From Halorussus aquaticus (lineage in GTDB: Archaea > Halobacteriota > Halobacteria > Halobacteriales > Haladaptataceae), in assembly GCF_024218795.1 (NCBI RefSeq), contig NZ_CP100401.1, forward strand, positions 186,001 to 250,000: 64,000 nucleotides of DNA, in the 5' to 3' direction. How positions within the stretch are numbered: position 1 is the stretch's first letter; each line of letters opens with the position of its first letter. Below are positions 41,771 to 50,649 of this stretch, in pieces. A program made the translations under genes and the position numbers. Under the pieces are notes generated by a model. That model was not told the DNA's origin. It saw nothing but the letters and a program-made list of their open reading frames with translations, and did no database searches.

Positions 41771-42544
41771 ATGAGTTTACAGGTCGCGGAGGGCGGTCGA
41801 ACCGCCCGGACCGTCGCGGAGTCACTCGGCAACGCTCACCTCGTCGTGGGCATTCCGGCGTACAACGAGGAGAGCGCCATCGGGAGTACCGTCCTCGGCG
41901 TCCAGCGGTGGGCCGACGAAGTGGTGGTCGTGGACGACGGGAGCACCGACCGGACTCCCGCGATTCTGGCGCAGGCGGACGTGACCGTGTTGCGCCACGA
42001 GTCCAACCGGGGGAAAGGGGCCGCGGTCCGCACCCTCTTCGCACACACCCGGCGGACCGACTGCGACGCGCTCGTCGTGCTCGACGCCGACGGGCAGCAC
42101 GACCCGACGGACATCCCCACGCTCGCCGAACCGGTGGTCGAAGGCGACGCCGACATGGTCATCGGGAGTCGCTACCTCGCCGACGACGCTCGCGACGAGA
42201 CGCCCGCCTATCGCAGGGTCGGCCAGTTGGTCCTCGACTACTGCACCTCGCGCGTGACCGGGTCGGACCTCACCGACACCCAGAGCGGGTACCGGGCGTT
42301 CTCCCCCGAGTCGCTCGAACGACTCTCCATCACGACCGACGGGATGGGCGTCGAGAGCGAGATGATAGATTCGGCGACCAACGAAGGACTGACCATCACC
42401 GAACGGGCCATCGACGCCCGGTACGAAAACCTCGAAGGGCAGACCCACAACCCCGTGAAGCACGGACTCGCGGTCGTGCTCTTCCTCGTTCGCCTCCTGA
42501 AACGACGTCGACCGATACCTTCGTTCTCAAGCAGGAACAGATAA
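41771..42544 (+). CDS. Family 2 glycosyltransferase (dolichyl-phosphate sugar synthase-like)
   Basis: 257-aa GT-A enzyme. The nucleotide-binding segment VVVDDGSTDRTP and the metal-binding LDADGQHDPTD (DxD) are clear, and the later TDTQSGYRAFSPESLERL block is typical of the dolichol-phosphate mannose/glucose synthase group. No membrane helix follows, so it is peripheral. It probably charges polyprenyl phosphate with a sugar on the cytosolic face. 2 bp separate it from the 72-aa gene, so they are co-transcribed. Confidence 0.9.
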   Translation: MSLQVAEGGRTARTVAESLGNAHLVVGIPAYNEESAIGSTVLGVQRWADEVVVVDDGSTDRTPAILAQADVTVLRHESNRGKGAAVRTLFAHTRRTDCDALVVLDADGQHDPTDIPTLAEPVVEGDADMVIGSRYLADDARDETPAYRRVGQLVLDYCTSRVTGSDLTDTQSGYRAFSPESLERLSITTDGMGVESEMIDSATNEGLTITERAIDARYENLEGQTHNPVKHGLAVVLFLVRLLKRRRPIPSFSSRNR

Positions 42545-42546
42545 CT

Positions 42547-42765
42547 ATGTCAACGATACAGCTACCGACCGACCTCAGCGACCGCTACGAACTGCTCGCC
42601 GACCGACTCGACGGCTTCGACGACGCCGACGAACTCGCCGCCTACGTCCTCGAATCGACCGCCGCCGAAATCGAGCGCGGCGACGTGGCCGACGGCGGCG
42701 CGGACAGCGCCGACGACGACGTGGTGGAGGACCGCCTCGAACAACTGGGGTACCTCGAAAAGTGA
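42547..42765 (+). CDS. Small acidic protein (72 aa)
   Basis: MSTIQLPTDLSDRYELLADR opens a helical, acidic 72-aa protein with the segment DADELAAYVLESTAAEIERG, resembling a ribbon-helix-helix-like or partner-binding fold, then an acidic linker and a terminal VEDRLEQLGYLEK helix. It is wedged between GT2 and phosphatase genes with 2-bp spacing on both sides, implying fixed stoichiometry. The family was not recognised; it may be an accessory subunit. Confidence 0.75.
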   Translation: MSTIQLPTDLSDRYELLADRLDGFDDADELAAYVLESTAAEIERGDVADGGADSADDDVVEDRLEQLGYLEK

Positions 42766-42767
42766 CG

Positions 42768-44408
42768 ATGAGCGACGGCTCAGTCTACGTGTTCGGGTTG
42801 GACGGCGTCCCGCCCGAACTCGTCGATAGGGGCATCGACGCCGGACGGCTCCCCAACTTCGGACGGATGCGCGCCGAGGGCACCGACGGGACGACGCGCT
42901 CGACGGTGCCGCCGCTGTCGATGATAGCGTGGAGTTCGTTCGCCACGGGCCGCAACCCCGGCAACCACGGCGTCTACAACTTCATGCTCAAGGAGGAGGG
43001 CGGGTACGCCACCGACTTCGTCAACGCCGAGACCCTCCGCGAGCAGTCGGTGCCCGTCTGGGAGTACCTCGACGCCGAGGGCCACCGGTCGGGCGTGATG
43101 AACGTCATGCCGGGCTACCCGCCCTCGCGGACCTCCGGGTTCCACATCTCGGACAACATCACGACGCCCTCCTCGGGGTCGTACGCCTTCCCCGACGAGT
43201 TGCAGGCCGACATCGAGGAGCGCGTCGGCGAGTACGACGTGGACCCCTACGAGGGGTACGACGACGGCACCGACGAGGCGAACCTGCAAGGACTGTTGGA
43301 CAACTTCTTCGAAATCGAGAAGAACCGCGTCGAGGTCGCCAAACTCCTCGTCGAGGAGTACCCCTGCGACTTCCACTCGCTGGTGTTCTCGGGACCGGAC
43401 AACGTCCTCCACGTCCTCGGCCACGTGCTGGACGAGACCCACCCCAAGCACGACCCCGAAGTGGCGCGCAAGTACGACGACAAGCCCCTCGAACTGCTGG
43501 AACTCTACGACGAGTTCCTCGGGTGGGTGATGGAGCGAATGGACGACGAGGACACCCTCATGGTGCTGTCGGACCACGGTCACGGGCCGGTCTACAAGAC
43601 CATCAACCTCAACTCGTGGCTCCATCAGGCGGGCTACCTCGAACTGGAGTCCCGACCGTGGACGCGCCTGAAGCAGTTCGGCTACAACCACGTCTACGAC
43701 GCCGTGGAGACGGTGATGAGCGAACTCAACCTGTTCTCGAAGCTCAAGATGGGGGTGGCCCGGACCAACGGCGACGGGTCGGGACCGGACCTCGCGGAAC
43801 TGCTCACCATCTCCCGGAAGGACATCGACTGGAGTCGGACCGCGGCCTTCACGGTCGCCAGCGGGGGCCAGATATACCTCAACACCGACGACCACGACGA
43901 GGGAGCCATCCCCGACCACAAGTACGACGAGGTGCGCGAGCGCCTCCGCGAGCGACTGCTCGCCGTCGAACACCCCGAGCGCGGGGAGCGAGTCATCGAC
44001 TCGGTCCTCTACGGCGAGGACGTGTACGGCGACGAGTACGCCGACACCCGCCCGGACCTCGTCTGCATGCCCGCTCCGGGCTATCAGATCCAGTACCCCC
44101 AGACGATGAAGACCAAGCGCGTGTTCGCCGACCCGCCCAAGACCGGGTCGCACACCTCGATGAACGAGATGCACGGCATCTTCTATGCGTGGGGCGGCCC
44201 GGTGAAGCAAGAGACCAGCGTCACGGTGGACCTCACGGACTTCGCGCCCACGGCCTGCTCGCTGCTGGACGTGCCGGTGCCCGCGGAGATGGACGGCGAG
44301 GTCCGCGACGACGTGGTGGACGTCGCGCCGGAGCGCGCGCGCTACGACGGGAAGGTCGAGGCGAAACGGGCGGTGCGGGAGGTCACAGAGGAACTCTCTG
44401 TAGACTGA
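42768..44408 (+). CDS. Alkaline phosphatase superfamily protein (phosphodiesterase/phosphoglycerol transferase-like)
   Basis: 546 aa. The first metal site (VFGLDGVPPELVD), nucleophile region (TVPPLSMIAWSSFATGRNPGNHG) and second metal site (VLSDHGHGPVYK) follow the type I phosphodiesterase/nucleotide pyrophosphatase pattern. A glycan context suggests it cleaves or transfers a phosphodiester on a sugar or lipid carrier. A GTG at 42762 overlapping the previous stop is a possible alternative start, which would couple the two genes. No signal peptide, so cytosolic. Confidence 0.87.
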   Translation: MSDGSVYVFGLDGVPPELVDRGIDAGRLPNFGRMRAEGTDGTTRSTVPPLSMIAWSSFATGRNPGNHGVYNFMLKEEGGYATDFVNAETLREQSVPVWEYLDAEGHRSGVMNVMPGYPPSRTSGFHISDNITTPSSGSYAFPDELQADIEERVGEYDVDPYEGYDDGTDEANLQGLLDNFFEIEKNRVEVAKLLVEEYPCDFHSLVFSGPDNVLHVLGHVLDETHPKHDPEVARKYDDKPLELLELYDEFLGWVMERMDDEDTLMVLSDHGHGPVYKTINLNSWLHQAGYLELESRPWTRLKQFGYNHVYDAVETVMSELNLFSKLKMGVARTNGDGSGPDLAELLTISRKDIDWSRTAAFTVASGGQIYLNTDDHDEGAIPDHKYDEVRERLRERLLAVEHPERGERVIDSVLYGEDVYGDEYADTRPDLVCMPAPGYQIQYPQTMKTKRVFADPPKTGSHTSMNEMHGIFYAWGGPVKQETSVTVDLTDFAPTACSLLDVPVPAEMDGEVRDDVVDVAPERARYDGKVEAKRAVREVTEELSVD

Positions 44409-44412
44409 CGGC

Positions 44413-44823
44413 TCACAGTTTGCCGAGGTCGCGCATGAGTTCGACCAGTTCCCGCGCGGACTCGATTTTCTCCCGCCGGACCTGTTCCTCGTACGACGGG
44501 TCCTCGAGGGATTCGAACGCGTTGATGGCCCGGTCGAGGTCCTGTATCTCCGGGACCAGCGCCTTCCCCGTCTCGTAATCGACCTCCCGGTTTCGAATTC
44601 GCTTGATGCGGACCGACCGCTCCCGACGTAAGTATGAGAGGACCTCCTCGACGGACTCGCGGTCCTCCCCTCGCAACTCCTCCCGACCTGACACCTCGAT
44701 GTAGAACTTCCGGAGCGGAATTGATTCGCCGTCTAGCGTGACCGTCTCGGGCATCGAGCGACCGATGGTGCCGCTCGACTGGTGAATACGGTCGAGTAAA
44801 CTGTCTCGTTCCCGTTCGTTCAT
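44413..44823 (-). CDS. DUF5788 family protein
   Basis: 136-aa, charged, mostly helical protein. The order of motifs (LLDRIHQSSGTIGRSMPETV, PLRKFYIEVSGRE, VLSYLRRERSVRIKRI, EIQDLDRAINAFESLE) fits the haloarchaeal DUF5788 family as I recall it. It is convergent with the phosphatase gene (4 bp between stops). Role unknown; no enzymatic motif seen. Confidence 0.82.
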   Translation of the reverse strand: MNERERDSLLDRIHQSSGTIGRSMPETVTLDGESIPLRKFYIEVSGREELRGEDRESVEEVLSYLRRERSVRIKRIRNREVDYETGKALVPEIQDLDRAINAFESLEDPSYEEQVRREKIESARELVELMRDLGKL

Positions 44824-44965
44824 CAGACTGAGTAGTCATCCCGAGAACACTTCGGAGTTACTTAGTATATCTATCATTTAGTGCAGATGCGTTATGGACG
44901 CGTTCCATCCGGACGATCTTCCAGTGAGAATCGAAAGTTAGAGAATGCGACGTTCGTAGCCCGAG

Positions 44966-45973
44966 TTACTCCAACTCCACCGCCACCCGCTCGCCGCTCC
45001 GCGCCGCCTCGTAGGCCGCCTCGGTGAGCGCGGTCACCGCCAGCGCGTCCCTCGCCGTCGCGGGCGGTCGCTCGCCGGTCTCCACGCAGTTGACGAACGC
45101 TTCGGCCTTGTTGCGCTGTTTACTCCGGTCGATGAAGGGGATGACCGTCGTGGAGTCGGACTCGATTTCCTCCAGTTCGCGCTCCTCCCACTGGCGACCT
45201 TCGAGGTAGACCGCGCCCTCGCGGTCCCAGATGTGGATATGTTCGCGGACGCACGGCGCGTCGCTGTGGACCGAGATGGTGCCGTGCGCGCCGTCGGCGA
45301 ACTCCACGGTGAGGATGGCGCGCTGGTCCACGCGGCCCTCCTCGTCGGCGAACACCATCTCGGCGCTGACCTCCTCGGGGACGAGACCCGTAGTCCACAG
45401 CACCGCGTCGATGAGGTGGCTGCCCGTGTCGTAGAGGTTCCCGCCGCCCGAGAGGTCGGGGTCGGTCCGCCACGTGCCCTCGAACCGCGATATCCAGTTC
45501 TGGGTGATTTCGGCGCTGAGGAAGTCCGGCGAGAGGTCGCCCTCCCAGCGCTCGCGGGCGGTCTGGAACGCCGGGTTCAGGTGGCGCTGGTAGCCCACCA
45601 TCAACACCTGATCGCTCGACTCGGCGCGGTCGGCGAGGTCCCGGGCCTCGCCGAGGTCGGTCGTGAGCGGTTTGTCGCAGAAGACGTGGAGGTCTCGGTC
45701 GAGCGCCGCCGTCACCATCTCGTAGTGGAGGGTGTGGGGCGTCCCGACGAGAACCGCGTCGAGGGACTCCGCGTCGAGCATCTCGCGGTAGTCCTCGTAC
45801 TGGGAGCCGTCTCCGACGTAGAGCGTCTCGCCCGCGGTTCGACGGGTCTCCTGACTGAGGTCCGCCAGCGCCGTCACCGTCGAGCGCGGGTCCTGTTCGA
45901 AGAGCCGTCCGACCGTGGTTCCGATGTAGCCGCCGCCGATGACGCCGACCCTGAGTTTCTCGGCCTGAGACAT
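44966..45973 (-). CDS. Gfo/Idh/MocA-family oxidoreductase
   Basis: 335-aa NAD(P)-dependent sugar or cyclitol dehydrogenase. Rossmann motif VGVIGGGYIGTTVG at about 10-23, the EKP-type motif as CDKPLTTDL, and a conserved catalytic block with His in YDTGSHLIDAVLW. Proteins of this group supply modified sugars for glycans or break down inositol; its position near a glycan cluster favours the former. The start at 45973 (MSQAEKLRV) removes five non-conserved residues. Confidence 0.9.
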   Translation of the reverse strand: MSQAEKLRVGVIGGGYIGTTVGRLFEQDPRSTVTALADLSQETRRTAGETLYVGDGSQYEDYREMLDAESLDAVLVGTPHTLHYEMVTAALDRDLHVFCDKPLTTDLGEARDLADRAESSDQVLMVGYQRHLNPAFQTARERWEGDLSPDFLSAEITQNWISRFEGTWRTDPDLSGGGNLYDTGSHLIDAVLWTTGLVPEEVSAEMVFADEEGRVDQRAILTVEFADGAHGTISVHSDAPCVREHIHIWDREGAVYLEGRQWEERELEEIESDSTTVIPFIDRSKQRNKAEAFVNCVETGERPPATARDALAVTALTEAAYEAARSGERVAVELE

Positions 45974-46088
45974 CCCTGTACGTCCCAACCACGAGGGGTC
46001 TCTTCATTCGTGCGGCCGTTCCGCGTCCGCGGACCGTTCGCGGAACGGCGTCCGTCCGCGTCCGAGGCCCTGCGCGCCACCGCGTCGT

Positions 46089-47819
46089 TCACTCGCGCTC
46101 GCTCTCGGTGAGGACCAGCGCGACCTCCTCGCCGTGTTCGAGGTCGGCGTCGTCCAGCAGGCGCAGCAGCGTAACGTCGTCGCCGCCGTCCACGACGCGA
46201 GCGCGGAGGCGCGCGCCGCTGACCGTCGGTTCGAGGTCGTCGAGTCGGCCGAGAACCTCGCGTCGGAACCGCTCGGTCTCGGTGACGGCCGCGTCCGGGA
46301 CCGCCGAATCTGATAGCCCTGACTCGGCCGTCTCCGGTTCGGTCGCCTCCGGTTCGCCCGCGTTCGACCCGTCCGCTCGTCGCCCGCACGTTTCGGTGTC
46401 CACCGCTTTCGACGCGGCACCATCCGTTCCGGTTTCCGTCGAGTGCGTCGCGTCGTCGCGCTCTCCGAACCGGTCCTCGAACCGCTCGACTTCGACGCCT
46501 TCGGCCCCGAGGTCGGGGTCGGCGACTCGAACCACGGCGGGGAGCGACTCCTCGCGCTCCACCAGTTCGCCGAACCGAGCGCCGTTCGCCCGCCAGTCGC
46601 GGGCGCGGATGGACTGGACCGCGGTCTCGCTCAGCCACGGCGGCGGCGACCACCGGCCGTCCTCGTAGAGGACTTGCTCGCGTTCGTCGTCGCTGGCCCA
46701 GACGAATCGCTCGTCGTAGCGCCCCCTGAAGTTCCGGAGGGCGCGGCGCGGGCCGTGCCCCGCGACGACGTGAATGGGGTCGAACTCCTCGACCAGTTCG
46801 TCGATGGCCGGGAGCGGTGGGTGGTTGACAACCTCGAAGTCGTAGACCGTGCAGGTCGCCGTGTCTACCGGGGTGGTCGCCCCGCCGGTCAGTTGGACGA
46901 CCGTCGCCGCCGAGTCGTCTTCGACGACGCCGAACAGGCGGCGGGCGCTCCCTTCGGTGGGAACCTCCGGTCCCGCGAAGGTGACGGTGCCGCGTTCGAG
47001 CAGGTCGCTGGCCGAGTCGAACACCGGGACCGCCTCGACGGTCGGCACGTCGTAGCCGAGGTCGGCGTAGAGTTTGGCGCACTGGCCCGCGAGCGTGACC
47101 GGAATCGGGTCGCCCAACCGCTCGCCGAGGTGGCCGAGCAGGTAGGCGTAGTGGACCGCCGTCAGCGCGCTGGCGGTCGCGAGGACCGACGACCCGGCTT
47201 GCGCGCGCTCTACGAGGGTGTACAGCGACTCCGAGAGCGTCTCTTCGAAGTCGTCGGTGGTCGAGACGTTGACGAACAGCGCGTCGATATCGACCGGCAG
47301 GTCGGTCCGGAAACCGGGGTAGCCCGCGACGCGTCGCGTCGTGAAGTCGCCCGTGAACAGGAGGTGGTTGGTCCGCGACCCGTCGCCGAATCGCACGACG
47401 AACCCGGACCCGCCGGGCGCGTGGCCCGCGGGAACCGGGGACACCTCCACGTCCGCCACGAGCGTCTCCCACCCGTCGAGTGGTTCGACGGCGTCGAGAA
47501 CGCCGTCGGTGGTCCCGATTTCGTAGTTCTTCTCGCCTTCGGTCAACACGTGTTCGAGGACGTTCGCCGTCGGTTCGGCGGCGTACACCCGGGCACCGTC
47601 GCGAAGCGAGTCGGCGAGCGACGCGTAGTGGTCGAGGTGAGCGTGGGTGAGGAGAACCGCCACCAGATACTCGTCGTCGGCCAACAGCGAGTCGATATCG
47701 ACGCCGACGCCCGAGTCGACGAGGACGCAGGCCGTCCGTTCGCGGGTCGCGTCTCGAAATCGGAGGAGGTAGGAACCGCCGCCGGTAGACGGGTTCGCGT
47801 GCTGATAGCTGAGTCTCAT
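46089..47819 (-). CDS. Metallo-beta-lactamase/beta-CASP-like hydrolase with long C-terminal extension
   Basis: 576 aa. Zinc motif THAHLDH at 58-64, later ligands in FTGDF and a terminal GHGPRR segment, with a beta-CASP-like middle (SVLATASALTAVHYAYLLGHL). The layout resembles exonuclease-like CPSF relatives that act on RNA, though the KH domains of archaeal CPSF1 are absent. After about residue 400 an acidic, low-complexity linker (Ser/Glu/Thr-rich) leads to a final segment VLGRLDDLEPTVSGARLRARVVDGGDDVTLL. Nuclease activity is inferred from the family, not shown. Confidence 0.82.
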   Translation of the reverse strand: MRLSYQHANPSTGGGSYLLRFRDATRERTACVLVDSGVGVDIDSLLADDEYLVAVLLTHAHLDHYASLADSLRDGARVYAAEPTANVLEHVLTEGEKNYEIGTTDGVLDAVEPLDGWETLVADVEVSPVPAGHAPGGSGFVVRFGDGSRTNHLLFTGDFTTRRVAGYPGFRTDLPVDIDALFVNVSTTDDFEETLSESLYTLVERAQAGSSVLATASALTAVHYAYLLGHLGERLGDPIPVTLAGQCAKLYADLGYDVPTVEAVPVFDSASDLLERGTVTFAGPEVPTEGSARRLFGVVEDDSAATVVQLTGGATTPVDTATCTVYDFEVVNHPPLPAIDELVEEFDPIHVVAGHGPRRALRNFRGRYDERFVWASDDEREQVLYEDGRWSPPPWLSETAVQSIRARDWRANGARFGELVEREESLPAVVRVADPDLGAEGVEVERFEDRFGERDDATHSTETGTDGAASKAVDTETCGRRADGSNAGEPEATEPETAESGLSDSAVPDAAVTETERFRREVLGRLDDLEPTVSGARLRARVVDGGDDVTLLRLLDDADLEHGEEVALVLTESERE

Positions 47820-47970
47820 CTGTGGCGGAACCCGCCTCCGACGCTCGCCGTCCCGACGCGGAACATGTCTTTAGACACGGACCGGGGGAACCTAAACGCT
47901 TTGTTAACTGGTGACTACTGTCAATGAGAGATGAATTCTGGACCGCGGGTTCTGCGCCCCGAGGTCGGTC

Positions 47971-48795
47971 TCAGGTCTCCCGGTCGTAAGACGTGACCCG
48001 ACCCCACGAACTCTTCTTCCCCCAGAGACCCGAGCGCATGCACTCCAGTTCGACGATCTGAGAGTTGTCCACGAACAGGTTGACCTCCGGGCCGAAGTTC
48101 TTGATGTACCACTCGAACACCGCCGGGTCGGCCGCCTCGAACACGCAGTTCTCGATGCCGACCTCGTTGGCTATCTCGAAGGCCACGTCGGTGCGCCACT
48201 CCCGGACTCGCTCGGTGATTCCCTCCGACTCGACCATAATCTTGTACGCGCCAGCGTCGAGGTGGCGCTGGGCCTCTCGGACCGCGCTCGCCGGGTCGAT
48301 GGCCTCCTCGCTCTCCAACTCCTCGACCGACGACGCGCCGCCCGCCCCGAACTGGACGTTTATCTCCGGTTTGGGCTTCAGGCCGTGGTCCTGCACCAGT
48401 TCGGTTAGCGCCACGAGGTCGTCGGTGTCGATGGCGATGAACCCCGACGATATCTCCACGATGTCGAACCCCAGATTCCCGGCCTCCTCGACGTACTGCT
48501 CGACCTCGTCGTGGTCCTTCACGAGGACGTTCTCGATAAATCCGCCCGTCGAGACCTGCACGTCGTACTCGTGGCAGGTCTCGACGAGTTCGGTCACGGC
48601 GTCCTCGGGCATCAGGGCGAACGACCCGCCGGAGAACTTGTAGATGTCCACGTACTCGCCCATCGTGTCGAGGATGTCGCGCAACTCGCGCGGCCCCATC
48701 GGGTCGTAGTACGGGCCTCGAATCTCGGTGATACCCTTCTCGCGCGGTTTCGGTTCCCGTTCGTTGACGTGCAGAAAGTCGAATGCTCTGTCCAT
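47971..48795 (-). CDS. comA: Phosphosulfolactate synthase-like protein (ComA family)
   Basis: 274-aa TIM-barrel protein. Blocks GITEIRGPYYDPMG, VDIYKFSGGSFALMP, VSTGGFIENVL, VEISSGFIAI and KPEINVQFGAGG follow the ComA pattern that makes phosphosulfolactate from PEP and sulfite, the first step to coenzyme M in methanogens. Haloarchaea do not make coenzyme M, so the product may feed another sulfonate, or the enzyme may have a different substrate. No ComB/ComC gene is adjacent. The start at 48795 (MDRAFDFLHV) is chosen by similarity in length. Confidence 0.85.
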   Translation of the reverse strand: MDRAFDFLHVNEREPKPREKGITEIRGPYYDPMGPRELRDILDTMGEYVDIYKFSGGSFALMPEDAVTELVETCHEYDVQVSTGGFIENVLVKDHDEVEQYVEEAGNLGFDIVEISSGFIAIDTDDLVALTELVQDHGLKPKPEINVQFGAGGASSVEELESEEAIDPASAVREAQRHLDAGAYKIMVESEGITERVREWRTDVAFEIANEVGIENCVFEAADPAVFEWYIKNFGPEVNLFVDNSQIVELECMRSGLWGKKSSWGRVTSYDRET

Positions 48796-48980
48796 CGAAC
48801 CCCCCGAGAAAGGTACGACGAACCGCCACTTTACTGTTCGCCAGCGACGCGACGACGTCGAATCGGTCACGCTCGCAGATCCGGTTCGATAGGATGGCCC
48901 TGTCCCGGACGACACTCTGCGTCAACAGTTTCGGACCGGGCAAACGGATATGTGTTGCGCCGTGGAAGCCTCCGCAACTA

Positions 48981-50408
48981 ATGAGCGACAGATTCCTCGT
49001 CGTCGGTGGGGACGCCGCGGGCATGAGCGCGGCCGGGAAGGCCAAGCGGGACGACCCGGACCGAGAGGTCGTGGTGTTCGAGCGCGGCGACTGGGTATCC
49101 TACGGGGCCTGCGGTCTCCCCTACTACGTCAAGGGCGAGATAGCCGACGTCAGCGACCTCGTCGTGGTCGAACCGCGGAAACTCGTGGAGGAACGCGGCA
49201 TCGACCTGCGTCGCCAGCAAGAGGTGGTCGGAATCGACCCCGACCGTCGGACCGTCACCGTCGAATACGACGGCGAGCGGTACGAGGAAGCGTACGACGA
49301 CCTGTTGCTGGCCACCGGCGGGCGGGCCGCGCTCCCGGACGCCCCCGGGACGGACCTCGACGGCGTCTTCGCGGTGCGGAATCTCGAAGCGGGCCGGGCG
49401 CTTCGGAGTTACGTCCTCCACGAAGACGGGGGCGAAACGGCGACGGTCCCGGCCGTCGAATCGGAGTACGGCGCGGCGTTCCGTGCGCACATCTCCGAGG
49501 ACGACACCGAAGTCGTCGCGGTCGTCGGAGCCAACAAGATCGGACTGGAGATGGCCGAGGCGTTCGTCGCCCGCGGGTTCGAGGTCCACGTCTTCGAGGC
49601 GGGTCCCCACGTCCTCCCGGTGTTCGGGCCTGACGTGGCGGGCGTCGTGGCCGACCACCTCCGCGAGCGGGGCGTGACGCTCCACCTCGACACCACCGTC
49701 GAACGACTCGACGGCGAGGAGGGCCGGGTCGCGGCGGTGGAGACGAACGACGAACGAACCGCAGTCGACGCGGTTCTCAGCGACGTGGGCGTCGAACCCG
49801 ACACCGAACTCGCGGCGTCGGCGGGACTGGAACTCGGCGCGAACGACGCGGTTCGCACCGACGAGTTCGGTCGGACCGACGCAGACCGCGTCTACGCCGC
49901 GGGCGACTGCGCCGAGACCCGCCACCTGCTCACGGGCGAACGCGTCCACTGGCCGTACGCGCTCGCGGCCAATCGCGCGGGCCGCGCGGTCGGGCGAACG
50001 GTCGCGGGCACACCGACGCCGACGGGCGGCATCGTCGGAACGAACGTGATGAAGGCCTTCGACCGCGAAGTCTCGCGAACGGGTCTCGACGACGAGCAGG
50101 CCCGCGAGGCCGGATTCGACCCCGTCTCGACCACCATCACGACCATCACGCGCGCTCACTACTATCCTGGGTGGTCGCGCATCGTCGTCCACGCCACGGC
50201 CGACGCCGACTCGGGCAGACTCCTCGGCGCGAGCATGGTCGGCGCGGAAGGGGCGGCCCACCGCATCAACTCGGTCGCCGCGGCGCTCCACGCGCGACTG
50301 ACGGTCCGGGAAGTCGGGAGCCTCGACTTCGGCTACGCGCCGCCGTTCGGCCCGGTCTGGGACCCGGTCCTCCTCGCGGCGAAGGCGCTCGGCGAGAAGA
50401 TGGAGTGA
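48981..50408 (+). CDS. FAD-dependent CoA-disulfide reductase/NADH oxidase-like flavoprotein
   Basis: 475 aa. FAD motif VVGGDAAGMSAAGKAK at 7-22 and the single redox cysteine Cys44 in SYGACGLPYYV mark the CoA-disulfide reductase and NADH oxidase group. The second nucleotide motif reads VVGANKIGLEMAEAF, where relatives usually have GGGYIGLE. The C-terminal dimerisation domain is complete (YYPGWSRIVVHATADADSGRLLGASMVG). It probably reduces CoA disulfide or a related low-molecular-weight disulfide, or oxidises NADH. The start follows divergently from comA, with 185 bp between. Confidence 0.88.
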   Translation: MSDRFLVVGGDAAGMSAAGKAKRDDPDREVVVFERGDWVSYGACGLPYYVKGEIADVSDLVVVEPRKLVEERGIDLRRQQEVVGIDPDRRTVTVEYDGERYEEAYDDLLLATGGRAALPDAPGTDLDGVFAVRNLEAGRALRSYVLHEDGGETATVPAVESEYGAAFRAHISEDDTEVVAVVGANKIGLEMAEAFVARGFEVHVFEAGPHVLPVFGPDVAGVVADHLRERGVTLHLDTTVERLDGEEGRVAAVETNDERTAVDAVLSDVGVEPDTELAASAGLELGANDAVRTDEFGRTDADRVYAAGDCAETRHLLTGERVHWPYALAANRAGRAVGRTVAGTPTPTGGIVGTNVMKAFDREVSRTGLDDEQAREAGFDPVSTTITTITRAHYYPGWSRIVVHATADADSGRLLGASMVGAEGAAHRINSVAAALHARLTVREVGSLDFGYAPPFGPVWDPVLLAAKALGEKME

Positions 50409-50449
50409 CCCACCCACGAACCTATCCGTCTCAGTGCCGTACGTCACCC

Positions 50450-50593
50450 GTGACCTATCAAACCACGATGGGCTGGTCGCTCGTCACGTCCGGTATCATC
50501 ACGCTCCTGTTGAAGGCCCTGCCCGGGGACTCGCTGTGGTGGGGCGTCCTCTTCCTCGTCGCGGGCGTCGCGATGCTGTACGTCCGGCAGTAG
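50450..50593 (+). CDS. Small membrane protein (47 aa)
   Basis: GTG start, two short hydrophobic segments (GWSLVTSGIITLLLKAL and WWGVLFLVAGVAMLYV) and an end at RQ. An ATG 18 nt downstream is an alternative start giving 41 aa. The unbroken hydrophobic composition and position 41 bp after the flavoprotein suggest a real small membrane protein, perhaps co-transcribed. Function unknown. Confidence 0.55.
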   Translation: MTYQTTMGWSLVTSGIITLLLKALPGDSLWWGVLFLVAGVAMLYVRQ

Positions 50594-50649
50594 CACGAGC
50601 GGGGGACGGACGGAGCGAAGAGAGGCGAGGAGAAGCGCGGCGGCCGACG

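Noticed and set aside
42547..42765. Antitoxin of a toxin-antitoxin pair
   Set aside because: The helical N-terminus is loosely ribbon-helix-helix-like, but no toxin gene is adjacent and both neighbours are glycan enzymes.
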